Program-made: the position numbers and the translations under genes
Shown here: positions 24,401 through 39,476 of the stretch, one piece after another
Position numbering within the stretch: position 1 is the stretch's first letter
Layout of the letters: every line of letters starts with the position of its first letter
Notes under the pieces: generated by a model
Told to the model about the DNA's origin: nothing
Database searches by the model: none
The model's input: only the letters and a program-made list of their open reading frames with translations
Origin: Haematococcus lacustris
Lineage: Eukaryota; Chlorophyta; Chlorophyceae; Chlamydomonadales; Haematococcaceae
NCBI GenBank assembly: GCA_030144725.1
Contig: JASKMD010000016.1
Location: forward strand, 3,093,567-3,157,566
Length of the DNA stretch: 64,000 bases
Direction of reading: 5' to 3'

Positions 24401-27079
24401 TGCTGTTTACAGCAGCTTCAAAGACTAAAGACCACAGCCAGCCTATCAACCAGCCTTGCATCTAAACATGGGCGCCAGCCACCCTCTGGTGCCTGGCATT
24501 GGGTAGTCAGGGGTGTGCCCTGCTGGGTCTGGTTTGGCGAGGGTGAAGCTGGCCGTGGTGGTAAGGGTGTGGTGAGTCAGGGTCTGAAGGGTCAGGGTGG
24601 CCGGTGTTTGGTCAGGGTGGCTGGGGTGGTGCTGGTGCGCTGCTGTTGGTCTGAGGTGCTGTGCTGATGACCATGATGGCGGTGTGTTGCCGCAGCTACT
24701 ATGACGGCCTGCTGTTCCACCGGGTTGTCAAGGGCTTCATGATCCAAACAGGCGACCCCCTAGGTGCGCGCAGCGTTTAGACGGTTGCCTTGCTATGATA
24801 GTGTTTAGACAGACTCGCCATCCTCTTCATGATGGTGTTTACATAGACACCCCATGCTCCTTTTCCCCTCCGCGCAGCCTGCCACAAGAGTGTGCTGCAC
24901 AGCGTGTCGGTGTGCAGCATGCCCCTGCAGTGTGGGAACATAAGCTGCCGGGCACATAGTGTTGCAGCTGCACCTAATGGCTGTTGCTGCCTGCCACCAG
25001 AGTGTGCTTTGCAGTCGGAGTGTGTGCTGCAGTGAGCTCTAGTGCCACCAGAGGCTGTGCTGCAGTGAGAGTGTGCTGTGCAGTGTCAGTGCCCTGGAGC
25101 CACCAGAGGGTGTTGGGTGTGCTGCGTACCTACAGTCTGTCGGTGTGCAGAGTCACCTACTGTGCTTCCGCTGCCCTGTCAGCGGCAGCTGCACCCAATG
25201 CTGCTTACCATGCACATGCCAAGGTTGGGATAAGGCTGCCAAGCTGGGATTAGACTAAGGTTGGGATTAGTGCAAGAAGCTGCAGTTGCAGCCACTGGTG
25301 GCTGTCATGCACATGCCAAGGTTGGAATTAGGCTACGAAGCTGCACCTGCACCTGCTGCCACTGGTAGTTGCTGTACAAACACCACGGCTGGGATCAGAC
25401 TCAGGAGCAGAAGCTGCTGCTGCTGCTGGTGATGAGAAAGGAGTGCAGCGAGTGGTGGTACTGCTCTCTTGCACACCTGTGATTGAGCATGCAGCCCATG
25501 CGTGCCCACGGGCCCATGCTCATTTGCATCACAGAGACAGCTGCCTTGCACCATGACTTGCATGCCTGGACCCAGCTTTCATTCAGCCATGCCATGCCAT
25601 GCCATGCCATGCCATGCCATGCCATGCCAGTATGTCCAGCTGACATCATGATGTACTCGCAAGCTCCATATGCACCTGCCTCACTGACCTACTTCAGTGT
25701 TCTGGCATCTGACTGACCCAGACCAGCACACATCAGATCACACTCCTCGGCCCACCCCACATTCCTCACTCACCCACGCTGCTCCTGAGGGGCCATGTTT
25801 GTCATGAAGCTGCTGCCACTGGTGGATGGTGCGGCCCAGGTGACGGCACGGGGGGTGAGAGCATATGGGGTGGTGAGTTTGAGGACGAGTTCAATAAGAC
25901 GCTAAGACATGACCGGCCAGGCATCCTGTCTATGGCTAACTGTGGACCTAACACCAATGGCAGCCAGGTGTGTGGGGTGTGGCCGCGCGGGATGATGGGG
26001 TGGCAGGAGGCAGCAGTCAGCCCTTCAGCTGCTCACATATCTTCAGCAAGCATGCATGGGAGCGTGCGGTGGGAGGGCGGTGGGTGGGCGGGCAGTGGGC
26101 GGTGGGTGGGCAGTGGACAAGCTGTGGGCGGGCGGTGGGCGGCCGGGCAGTGGGTGCGCGGGCGGTGGGCAGGCGGTGGGCAGGCAGTGGGCAGGCAGTG
26201 GGCGGGCGGTGGGCAGGTGGGAGGGAGGGGCAAGGTAGAAGTGAGGGAGGCGGATGGGAAGGAATAGGTCGCCATGTCTGAGTAGTCAGTCAATAGCATC
26301 CCTTCTCAGCAGCATGACATCCTGTGCAACTTAGTCACTGTGGTGCGCAAGGGCACAGCAAAGTGTGTATGCTGCACCAGACCTAAAGCTAGGCTAGGGC
26401 TAGGGTCAGTGTTGTCACATTTCCCATTGCCCTTGCCGTGCAGTTCTTCATCACGACCACGCCGTGCAGCTGGCTGGACAATAAGCACACTGTCTTCGGC
26501 AGGTGAGAACCTCATGGCCTCATTACCTTGTCGGCATGACTGCAGGTGCTCATCACCTCACCACTTGCTACCCTGATACCAGCATCATCACAGTTGCCAG
26601 GATGATGTGATCCCAGCCGTTTAGTTCAGACTTGGCACAGCTGACCTTGCCCTTGCTCTGCATCGCCAGCTTGTGATTTGGGGCATGAGGCAGTAGCAGG
26701 GCGGCAGGCACTCGCACTTGTCCCTCTCTACTGCCTAAGAGGTGCATCTGGACTTTCATAATCATGCCGTCCATCTCTCAAACGCTGGGTCTGTACAGAA
26801 CAGCTATTGCTGCACTGCTGGCTTAGTGTCGGGGTTAGCCTCTTGTACAGTCAGTAAGTTCGCTAGCCCATGCTCAGTGGGCTGCTAGTCCGTGCGTCTG
26901 TCAGCCCTCCGCCTTGTGACCTAACGTCCTCGGGTGCTCTGCCTGCTGACAGGGTCACCAAGGGCATGGATGTGGTCCAAGCCATTGAAAAGGCCAAGGT
27001 GGACAAGAAGACGGACAAGCCGTTTGAGGATATCAAAATGAGCAACTTCACGCTCCTGGACACAATCATGGAGCGATAG
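15481..27079 (+). CDS. CYP71: PPWD1 / CYP71-type WD40-cyclophilin peptidyl-prolyl isomerase, 20 exons
   Basis: The family couples a WD40 propeller to a cyclophilin domain, is nuclear, and in plants (CYP71) links histone binding to gene silencing; animal PPWD1 is spliceosome-associated. Exons: 15481-15636, 15791-15886, 16338-16406, 16803-16854, 17017-17159, 17386-17490, 17942-18013, 18846-18974, 19145-19252, 19991-20142, 20707-20771, 20875-20942, 21598-21689, 22020-22084, 23101-23213, 24122-24198, 24696-24763, 25840-25967, 26444-26502, 26953-27079; total 1944 nt, 647 aa, the usual family length. WD blocks include [44 protein letters not shown] and [12 protein letters not shown]. The cyclophilin domain (about 496-647) keeps the active-site set: [11 protein letters not shown] (Arg, Phe, Met, Gln), FFITT, and [11 protein letters not shown] (Trp, His). 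Intron 14 uses a GC donor (GCAAGT). Very sure. Confidence 0.96.
16878..16935. repeat. Short CCCAG then CCCCG repeat in a PPWD1 intron
   Basis: About six CCCAG units are followed, after a short bridge, by about three CCCCG units. The same two pentamers form the kilobase arrays at 39477-41754 and 43177-44394, here at seed size in an unrelated host intron. Confidence 0.85.
22737..22825 (+). repeat. Intronic 90-bp repeat, copy 1
   Basis: It shares TGATAGTGTTTAGACAGACT, CGCCATCCTCTTCATGAT and a following TCCTTTTCCCCTCC with 24787-24875, about 90% identical by eye. Both copies lie in introns of the PPWD1-like gene on the same strand. Confidence 0.75.
24787..24875 (+). repeat. Intronic 90-bp repeat, copy 2
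   Basis: See 22737-22825. No terminal repeats were recognised at the ends of either copy. Confidence 0.75.
25587..25628. repeat. (GCCAT)n microsatellite in a PPWD1 intron
   Basis: Eight to nine perfect GCCAT units. Nearby (about 26055-26225) a G-rich minisatellite built on GGTGGGC / GGCAGTGGGC occupies the next intron. Confidence 0.9.
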
Positions 27080-27173
27080 CTGCGCCAGAGCGGTGACGTC
27101 GACGATGTCAGCGCGAACACAGCAGCCGGTCTAAGAAATTGACCGGAATAGTCGCTTGTGCGAGATGCGACCG

Positions 27174-27189
27174 TGTAATGACCGTGTAA
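27174..27189 (+). terminator. Probable polyadenylation signals (TGTAA twice)
   Basis: TGTAA occurs at 27174-27178 and 27185-27189, about 95-110 bases after the PPWD1-like stop codon. TGTAA is the usual poly(A) signal of volvocalean green algae. The assignment is by position and motif only. Confidence 0.5.
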
Positions 27190-28224
27190 GTCTTGGCTCG
27201 CGCGTTCGTAGCCTCGGCCTCCGGTGTGTCGACCCGATTTGGCAGTCGCGGTCGACCAAGCCACAGGGGCAGTACCAACTTACCGGGCATCGCTAGATGA
27301 CACACGATACTTGTGTTGTCTAGCCATCCAGCTGCTCGCCACGGGCACGTCGCAGTTTCACGAACTCCAGTCTGGGGTGGAGCAGCAATGCCGCCACACC
27401 GCGAGCCTGTTTTTTGTGCAAGGCTTCTCCTGCCGTCCAGAACTCCCCAGAGCCTCAGTCCATGCCCGGCTTGATGCCAAGGCACATGTACACTTAGGGT
27501 AAACCAGGGGGTCAGTAGAGGGGCCCAACATGATCCCCGAGGCTTTAGGTAGCTGGTGGGGTGCAGGTTTAGGGTGTGAATAAGGTGAGCAGCAGTGCTG
27601 CTTGCTAGCTATGAATTATGTGCATGGACTATGCAGACGAATCTTATGTGCCCTTCCAGTTGAACGTATGGGTATGGTGGTTTATAGTTATTGTCATGGT
27701 TATGATCGAATACCATACTTGAGTCAGCTGCTTGGCTGTGTTGGTAGTGTTGTTTGGTTGTATCTACTATCTGCGTTGCCCTCCTTGTTGGCTACACATG
27801 AGATGTTGGTGCGGGGCACAGGGACAGCTGCATCAGGAATGCTAGTGGCCTGCACACTGCAGCACCATTCAATGACCACCAGGCCACCAGGGCCACCAGC
27901 CTCTCACCTGAGTGAGCCCGGTCTCAGCAATCACATCCTACCAGGCCAACAAAACTTATTACCAGGCCAACACATCCAACTGCGTCCATCCTCTTACCAG
28001 GCCAACACAACTTATTCAACAAGGAACAACATGTTGGACTGTGGGTAATCTTACTCAGCTACTCCAACCAGGTTGAAGCATCCTCGGTCGCACCCTTGAT
28101 GACTGCCAACCTCACACCGGTGGCACTCTTTCCTGGGGCTAATCCCCCTTGACCACTGGGCACCTCACCAAAACTAACAGCTTCACGCTTAGAAGGCTAA
28201 ACAGCCTGTGTAAACTACTAGGGC
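27190..28224. other. Intergenic stretch without a supported gene
   Basis: A 148-codon plus-strand ORF (27602-28048) ends in a short tandem of ACCAGGCCAACACA-like words and shows no domain; it is not called. The word GGCTACACATGAGATGTT at about 27789 recurs at about 29742, on the other side of Fanzor-like copy B. Nothing else is supported. Confidence 0.4.
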
Positions 28225-29640
28225 CTATGCATTGTTGCGGGCCCGCCCATCAATGCCCCGCCGGTACTCTGCAGCCCGGTGCAGCCGCTGCTTGACCTTT
28301 GGGAGCCGGTCATTGACCCGCTTGTAGCCCTGCTGGTACTCCTTGCCAACGGGGCCAGAGCCTCGAGGTCATCCCATTAACACAGCTCTTTGGGGCGCTG
28401 CCTGCTCTCCCCAATGCGCTGCAGGTTCAGGCACCCGTTGGTGTCCCGGTCCAGCCACCTGCCCCATGTGGGGGCCTGGGGTCGTTGCCCTGGGCCAGGT
28501 GCTGCAGGGAGGGGGGGGGCCTGGGCTGGGGGAGGGGGTGGGGCCTGGGCGGGGGGGGGGGGGGGGCTGGGAGGGGGGGGGGGGGGGCAGCACCTGATGG
28601 CACCACGACAGGCCCCGCACATACTTCGCATGCCGTAGGCTCCAGGCTGGGCGCACCAGCCGCGGGTTGACCTGGCCTGCTGGGGGTACCCAGTCTGCAG
28701 GCCTGGGCTGGTCAGGTGGCAGGTGCAGCTCATAAGGCTGGCAGGCATGCACTGAGGAGCTGACACGGCTGGTGCGGAACTCATTCACGATCACCAGCCT
28801 GTCAGGCCTGGGATCTGCGCTGGGCCTGCTGGGCTGCTGCACCACCCTGCGAAACCCCTCCCGCACCGCCCCCGCCTTCCACCCACCCTGGCTGAAGTTG
28901 CCCGCTCCCAGGAAAACCGCCACTCCCCTGTCGCGGTGGTAGTACTGGCATGACACCCACTTCATCCCATTCACCACCTGCAGGTCAGGGTCAGGGTCTG
29001 GGTCAGGGTCAGGGTCAGGGTCAGGGTCAGGGTCAGGGTCAGGGTCAGGGTCAGGGTCAGGGTCAGGGTCAGGGTCAGGGTCAGGGTCAGGGTCAGGGTC
29101 AGGGTCAGGGTCAGGGTCAGGGTCAGGGTCAGGGTCAGGGTCAGGGTCAGGGTCAGGGTCAGGGTCAGGGTCAGGGTCAGGGTCAGGGTCAGGGTCAGGG
29201 TCAGGGTCAGGGTCAGGGTCAGGGTCAGGGTCAGGGTCAGGGTCAGGGTCAGGGTCAGGGTCAGGGTCAGGGTCAGGGTCAGGGTCAGGGTCAGGGTCAG
29301 GGTCAGGGTCAGGGTCAGGGTCAGGGTCAGGGTCAGGGTCAGGGTCAGGGTCAGGGTCATACCTTCTTGCAGAAGGCCTCAATGACACGATCCTGGGCAT
29401 GGTGCAGCCCCAATCGTTGCCGGCGCCAGCGTGGCTTGAGGTACTCCTCCCACAGCTGGTCCCAGGTGGCCTTGAGGGCCAGGACGTGGGCCTGCAGGCT
29501 GTCCAGGGTGGGCTTGCAGGCTGTCCAGCTGCTGCAGCTGTGGCTGGATGGCAGTTGACCAGCGGGCTGTGTCCTGCTTGGCTTTGGTAAGCGGAGTGGC
29601 CTTGTTGGGATGTGCATCAGGTTGGCATCTAACCGGAGGG
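28225..29640 (-). pseudogene. Fanzor-like RuvC nuclease, copy B, 5' truncated and broken
   Basis: Translated pieces, in order on the minus strand: AKQDTARWSTAIQPQLQQL, LKATWDQLWEEYLKPRWRRQ and AQDRVIEAFCKK; then an intron (donor AAG|GTATGA, acceptor CTGCAG|GTGGTG) filled by a hexamer array; then GMKWVSCQYYHRDRGVAVFL, LVIVNEFRTSRVSS, VRGLSWC, GRWLDRDTNGCLNLQRIGES and KEYQQGYKRVNDRLPK, ending at a TAG at 28225-28227. EFRTS and DRDTN are the rearranged-Glu/zinc-ribbon and RuvC-III regions of the TnpB/Fanzor family. RuvC-I is missing (5' truncation), poly-C tracts (28507-28588 on the plus strand) shift the frame before DRD, and a TAA follows KELC. It is a pseudogene of the same family as copy C but a different subgroup. 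Confidence 0.75.
28984..29359. repeat. (GGGTCA)n hexamer array, about 63 units, in an intron of Fanzor-like copy B
   Basis: Nearly perfect GGGTCA repeats on the plus strand (TGACCC on the sense strand of copy B). The array starts directly after the splice donor and ends directly at the acceptor on the gene's own strand, so it occupies essentially the whole intron. The long (Asp-Pro)n and (Leu-Thr)n readings are by-products. Confidence 0.95.
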
Positions 29641-30097
29641 CCGGCAACCGGAGTGGGGCGGAAGTGAGGTCCAATACATATCAATTACATGGAGCATGTT
29701 GTCCCAACAGAGGGAGGTCTCCAAGGGGAGTGCCAGCAGCTGGGCTACACATGAGATGTTTGTGCGATGTTTGTGTTTGTGACGCCTCCTCTTATCAGTC
29801 CAGGGTCTCAATGTCCGTCACTCTCCATCCATCCGATGCATGCATCCTCCCAATGTATGCCAGGAGCAGGGATGGTGGGGCCTGGCGGGACGGATGGCGT
29901 AAGGGTAGTAGTCCAGCTCACTCAGTTCGACGGTCATCAGCACATTCCTCATGCATGCATCTCAGAGCCAACCGAATCATCGTTGCAATTACGTTGCAGG
30001 TCTCTCTCATTAGCACCGCCTTCATGTCATCGACGTAACCAGCAGCGCTAGTGGGTTCTCCATTCCCTTGAAAATGAACTAAGAAGAGCTGCCGGCG

Positions 30098-35574
<5,477 letters not shown>

Positions 35575-36840
35575 TTTGGGACACATCCTGATGCCTGCCG
35601 CTGCATGACTTCAGGCTGCCTGGTGCTACCTAATATGGCCCAGTTCAGACCATGGTGTGTTTGACCCCAGCATGGTGTGTATCACAGCCAGAGTGAGGCA
35701 AGCATGGGCTGGGGCCTGGTTGGCCAGGTTTGGGTCAGGTTAAACAAGGTAAAGGGGCCATTCTTTTGAACGGACTGAACTGCCACTATACACCGCTACT
35801 CAGGCGTTCCCAACATGGGGTTGGTAATCTTCATGCAACTGCGGCCCATCTACTGCGATATTGCGCGTTTAATGTTCGAATGGAATTGCCATCGGAGTCT
35901 TTCGATGCGGGCAGCCACATGTGACCCCGGATGTGTCCCAATCAGAGACCGTGGTTAGCTTCACTGGTAAGCTACGTCCTTGGCTATCCGTTAGCGATGC
36001 ACGACATGTTGGTGGCGCACACCACCGAAGTCCGGCAAACGTGGCTGCGCGAGCTTCTTGATGGTGCAGGCCGCTTGGCGAGGATGTGAGGATTCCCTTA
36101 AGTGTTTACGGCAGCGCTATATCGCTATAATGGTGGGCGCCAGGCTAGCAAACCCACCCACCCCTCAACATCTTTGCTGCTTTTTGCCACCGCCATTGAG
36201 CTCCAGCCAAACTCCATACACTCTTGTCCAAGATGACTCTTACGTGCATCACCAGAAAAAGGAAACATAGATATTGGATGAACGCACGATGATTGAGACC
36301 GCTCCATATGCACATCAATTGTTGGCTGCAGGTGTATGATGAGTAGGCACCCCCTTCCACCACCCCCTTCCAGTCCACCTAGCCCTACTCCCAGCCCATC
36401 CCCGCCCATCCCAGCTCTCCAGCCCTCCCCTCCTCCCACCCACTCCCACTCTCTCCCACCCCCTGCAAGCCATGGGCAAGAGGCCAAGCAAAGCTCTCCG
36501 TGCCCATTTGAAGGCGTTAAATAGCTCTCCCCGGGCAGGCCACCGCCACTGCCCTAGTGGTATGAAGGCTGCGGTGGGCAGGGCATAGGCTAAGGTGCAG
36601 CGGCTGCGGGATGTGGAGCAGGCCCTAATGGGCAGCGTGGATGGGTTGCGGAGCAGGCCCTAATTGGGCTGGGGCTGGGGCTGGGGCTGGGGCAGCAGCT
36701 GGGGCTGGGGCTGGTGGTAGAGCAATGAACACTGGGGAACTGGAATGGGTACAATCAGAACTGCTGACTGGTTTGCAAGCAAAATGACATGAGAGTTATT
36801 GCAAGCGTACTGAACCAGGTACTCACTTCATAACGATAAA
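35575..36840. other. Intergenic stretch, no supported gene
   Basis: It lies between GSH1 and Fanzor-like copy C. A C-rich tract (36350-36470) and a GGGGCT hexamer run (36664-36718) are visible. Nothing else is supported. Confidence 0.4.
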
Positions 36841-38876
36841 TACCAGGGTCTTGCATGGGGTGTGCAGTCAGCTAGGCCTGACCATGGCCACAGCAAAAGC
36901 CTTTGAGGCCAAGCATGCTGCCTGCAGTCACTGGGACAGTGTGTTCAAGGTAGGCAAGCTCGCCAACCAGGGGTTTGTGTTTGATAGGCCAATCCTCACT
37001 GATGGGGTCAGTGTGTGTGTGCAATACACACGCCCAGTGGACAACACCCCCCGGCCCATCTGGCAGCAACCCAGCAGCCGGCCCATCTGGCAGCAGCCCA
37101 GCAGCAGACCCATCTGACGGCAGCAGCAGCAACAAGCGCCAACCAGCCGGGCGTTCTACTTTGACCCAGCCACTCAGATGGGCATGGAGCTGGACCCTGG
37201 GACCATCCAGGCAGTCAGTGCAGCTTCAGGGGTGTGGGATGAGGATAGCTGCCTGGACAGCTTCATCAGAAGCAAGCTGACCAGGAGCCAGGTGCAGCAT
37301 GACAGCGGCCTGATCCAGGCTCGCCACAACACTCAGCGGTGGAATGAGAACATCAAGCTCGAGCTGAAGCACCTGGCAGCAGCCACCCCAGCAGGCACCT
37401 CCCAGGTGGCCTTCCAACGGCATGTGGCCGTCACCCTGGCCACTTGGGATGCAGTGTGGGAGGAGTATCTGCATCCCAAGTGGGCAGAGCAAAGGATGAG
37501 GCTGTACGGAGCGCAAGAGAAGGTCCTGGAGCGCTACTTCAAGGTGGTGGGAGTGCCAAGGGGCAGGGCCAGGGGCAGGGCCAGGGGCAGGGCCAGGGGC
37601 AGGGCCAGGGGCAGGGCCAGGGGCAGGGCCAGGGGCAGGGCCAGGGCCAGGGCCAGGGCCAGGGCCAGGGCCAGGGCCAGGGGCAGGGCCAGGGGCAGGG
37701 GCAGGGGCAGGGCCAGGGGCAGGGCCAGGGGCAGGGCCAGGGCCAGGGCCAGGGCCAGGGCCAGGGCCAGGGCCAGGGCCAGGGCCAGGGCCAGGGCCAG
37801 GGCCAGGGGCAGGGCCAGGGGCAGGGCCAGGGGCAGGGGCAGGGGCAGGGCCAGGGGCAGGGCCAGGGCCAGGGCCAGGGGCAGGGGCAGGGCCAGGGGC
37901 AGGGGCAGGGGCAGGGCCAGGGGCAGGGGCAGGGGCAGGGGCAGGGCCAGGGCCAGGGCCAGGGGCAGGGGCAGGGGCAGGGGCAGGGGCAGGGGCAGGG
38001 CCAGGGGCAGGGGCAGGGGCAGGGCCAGGGGCAGGGCCAGGGGCAGGGCCAGGGGCAGGGCCAGGGGCAGGGCCAGGGGCAGGGCCAGGGGCAGGGCCAG
38101 GGGCAGGGGCAGGGGCAGGGGCAGGGCCAGGGGCAGGGGCAGGGCCAGGGGCAGGGCCAGAGGCTGATGACCCCCGCACATGTGACCTGCTAGGTGCCCA
38201 TGTCTCCAATCCATTTAAGGATGTCATGCGCAGTGTGTGCCTTGTGTGCAATGCAGTGTAAGGAGGAGGCAGCTATTGAGTCCCAGAAGCGGTGTGGGAC
38301 CCGCAAGCACCTGGTGGTGTTCTTTGGCAATGCAGGCATTGGCACCCGGGGTGGGTGGGGGGCCAAGGCTGTGCTGCAGGCCTGCCGCAAGGTGGTGGAG
38401 AGGCCCAACAGCGGCAAGCCAACCAACAGGGTGCCAGGCAAGGTGGTGACAGTGGATGAGTTCCGCACCAGCAGGCCAGCTCGGCTATGAACAGCCCCCA
38501 GCCCTGTGAGGCAGGGCTGGACCGCAGCAAGTCCACCAGGCCTGAGGACTGGAATCCCCAGCCAGGTCAGGTGCAGCACCGCTTGTTGCGGTCAGCCTGG
38601 AGCAAGCGGTTTGAGGCGCCAGTGCGGGGCCTCATGTGGTGCCCTTGGCTGGCCCAGGCCACCCCTGGGAAGCTGGGCAAATGGGTGGACAGGGACTGCA
38701 ACGCAGCCCTCAACCTCCAGCGGGCAGGGGAGAGCGAGTGGCGCCCACTGGAGCTGTGCAGGTGGGAACACCGAGGAAGGCTTCCAGCCAAGGGCAAGGA
38801 GTACCCCGACCTAGGCTTCAAGAAGCTGCGAGACCGAGCACCCAAGGCCCTAGCCCAGCAACCTGTAGCACAGTAG
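36841..38876 (+). pseudogene. Fanzor-like RuvC nuclease, copy C, most complete copy, lightly broken
   Basis: Fanzors are eukaryotic relatives of TnpB, RNA-guided RuvC DNA endonucleases. Seen in order: HWDSVFKVGKLANQGFVF and ILTDGVSVCVQY (the TDGVSV block typical of the family); AFYFDPATQMGMELDPGTIQ (RuvC-I, DPG); RHNTQRWNENIKLEL; WDAVWEEYLHPKWAEQRMRL; an intron from AAG|GTGGTG near 37552 holding a 600-bp hexamer array; HLVVFFGNAGIGTRGGWGAK; VVTVDEFRTSR (rearranged Glu); QVQHRLLRSAWSKRF; VRGLMWCP; and WVDRDCNAALNLQRAGE (RuvC-III), ending VAQ-TAG at 38876. The defects are few: a TGA at 37115-37117 within the first reading frame, and one base lost near 38475 relative to copy F, giving a premature stop. 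The canonical CxxC before the RuvC-III block is not obvious. Classed as pseudogene; sequencing error is possible. Confidence 0.8.
37561..38160. repeat. GGGCAG/GGGCCA hexamer array (600 bp) in an intron of Fanzor-like copy C
   Basis: One hundred hexamers, mixing GGGCAG and GGGCCA in an irregular order. It begins shortly after the AAG|GTGG donor and ends just before the next coding block. Copies B and F carry arrays at the same intron position. The (Gly-Gln)n and (Gly-Arg-Ala-Arg)n readings are by-products. Confidence 0.95.
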
Positions 38877-38881
38877 CATGT

Positions 38882-38964
38882 TGGTGGGAGCAGGCCGCGC
38901 CCCAGGCGGTAGCTCCTCCCTTCATGTACACCGGCTCTGCCGGAGTAGTCTTCTTCTTCTTCTT
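38882..38964 (+). mobile_element. 83-bp introner- or SINE-like insertion, copy 1, 13-bp target duplication
   Basis: The insert begins TGGTGGGAGCAGG, contains GGCGGTAGCTCCTCCCTT and ends in (TTC)n. It is flanked by the direct repeat CACAGTAGCATGT at 38869-38881 and 38965-38977. Tails of other Fanzor-like copies lack it, so they show the empty site. Its end plus the duplication reads as a polypyrimidine tract followed by CACAG, an ideal splice acceptor. A second copy lies at 56674-56769. Confidence 0.8.
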
Positions 38965-39109
38965 CACAGTAGCATGTGTGACCTAAGCAATGCTGAAGCG
39001 GTTGCTTGAACCAGAGCATGTCTTTTATGCCAACATCGATTGCCCGACTCTCGCAAAGGGGGGGGGGGGGGGGGGGGGGGGGGGTAAGGAAACTAGGTAT
39101 CGGTACCGG

Positions 39110-39470
39110 ATGCTTGTCTCAGACGAACAATTTGGATCACAGATAACACAGCCCCTGCGCATTAGTAGGGGAATAATGTTGCTGAACCAGGTTGAAACAT
39201 TGTTCAGACTTTGCCATGCATTTCTGCCAAACAAATGATGGTATTTCCGCCAGCCAAAGTGCCAAGAACAGAAGCGACGATCCTACTCATTTCGTCGAGG
39301 TCGTAGATGGACTTTTAGATCGCTGTCAGCGGCACTTTTTGAGCGGGCTTTGAGCAATGGGCAGGCGCTCGAAGCGAAGCCTAGCTGCGTCCGCTAGAAT
39401 GGCCAAGCGCATAGCTACTGGCTGTGCTCCTCACACCCGCACTTCTGGCTTCATCGCCAACCAAGCTGAG
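39110..39470 (+). other. Unit 1 spacer and broken upstream exon of the duplicated coiled-coil gene
   Basis: This is homologous, nearly base for base, to 42798-43170. In unit 2 the last part reads openly up to IANQAE followed by a GCAAGG donor; unit 1 has one extra base (GCGAAGCC against GCGAGCC) that breaks that frame. A run of 23 G lies just to the left, inside the preceding Fanzor tail. Confidence 0.5.
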
Positions 39471-39476
39471 GCAAGG

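Noticed and set aside
27602..28048. 148-codon plus-strand ORF
   Set aside because: No domain, no conserved block, ends in tandem ACCAGGCCAACACA words; consistent with chance.
28971..29400. (Asp-Pro)n, (Leu-Thr)n and (Gly-Gln)n ORFs, and the idea of a telomere-like GGGTCA repeat
   Set aside because: The array is internal to an intron, flanked by coding blocks on both sides, and GGGTCA is not the green-algal telomere unit (TTTTAGGG type).
37178..38193. Gly-Gln and Gly-Arg-Ala-Arg repeat proteins
   Set aside because: By-products of the hexamer array, which sits after a conserved splice donor in three Fanzor-like copies.
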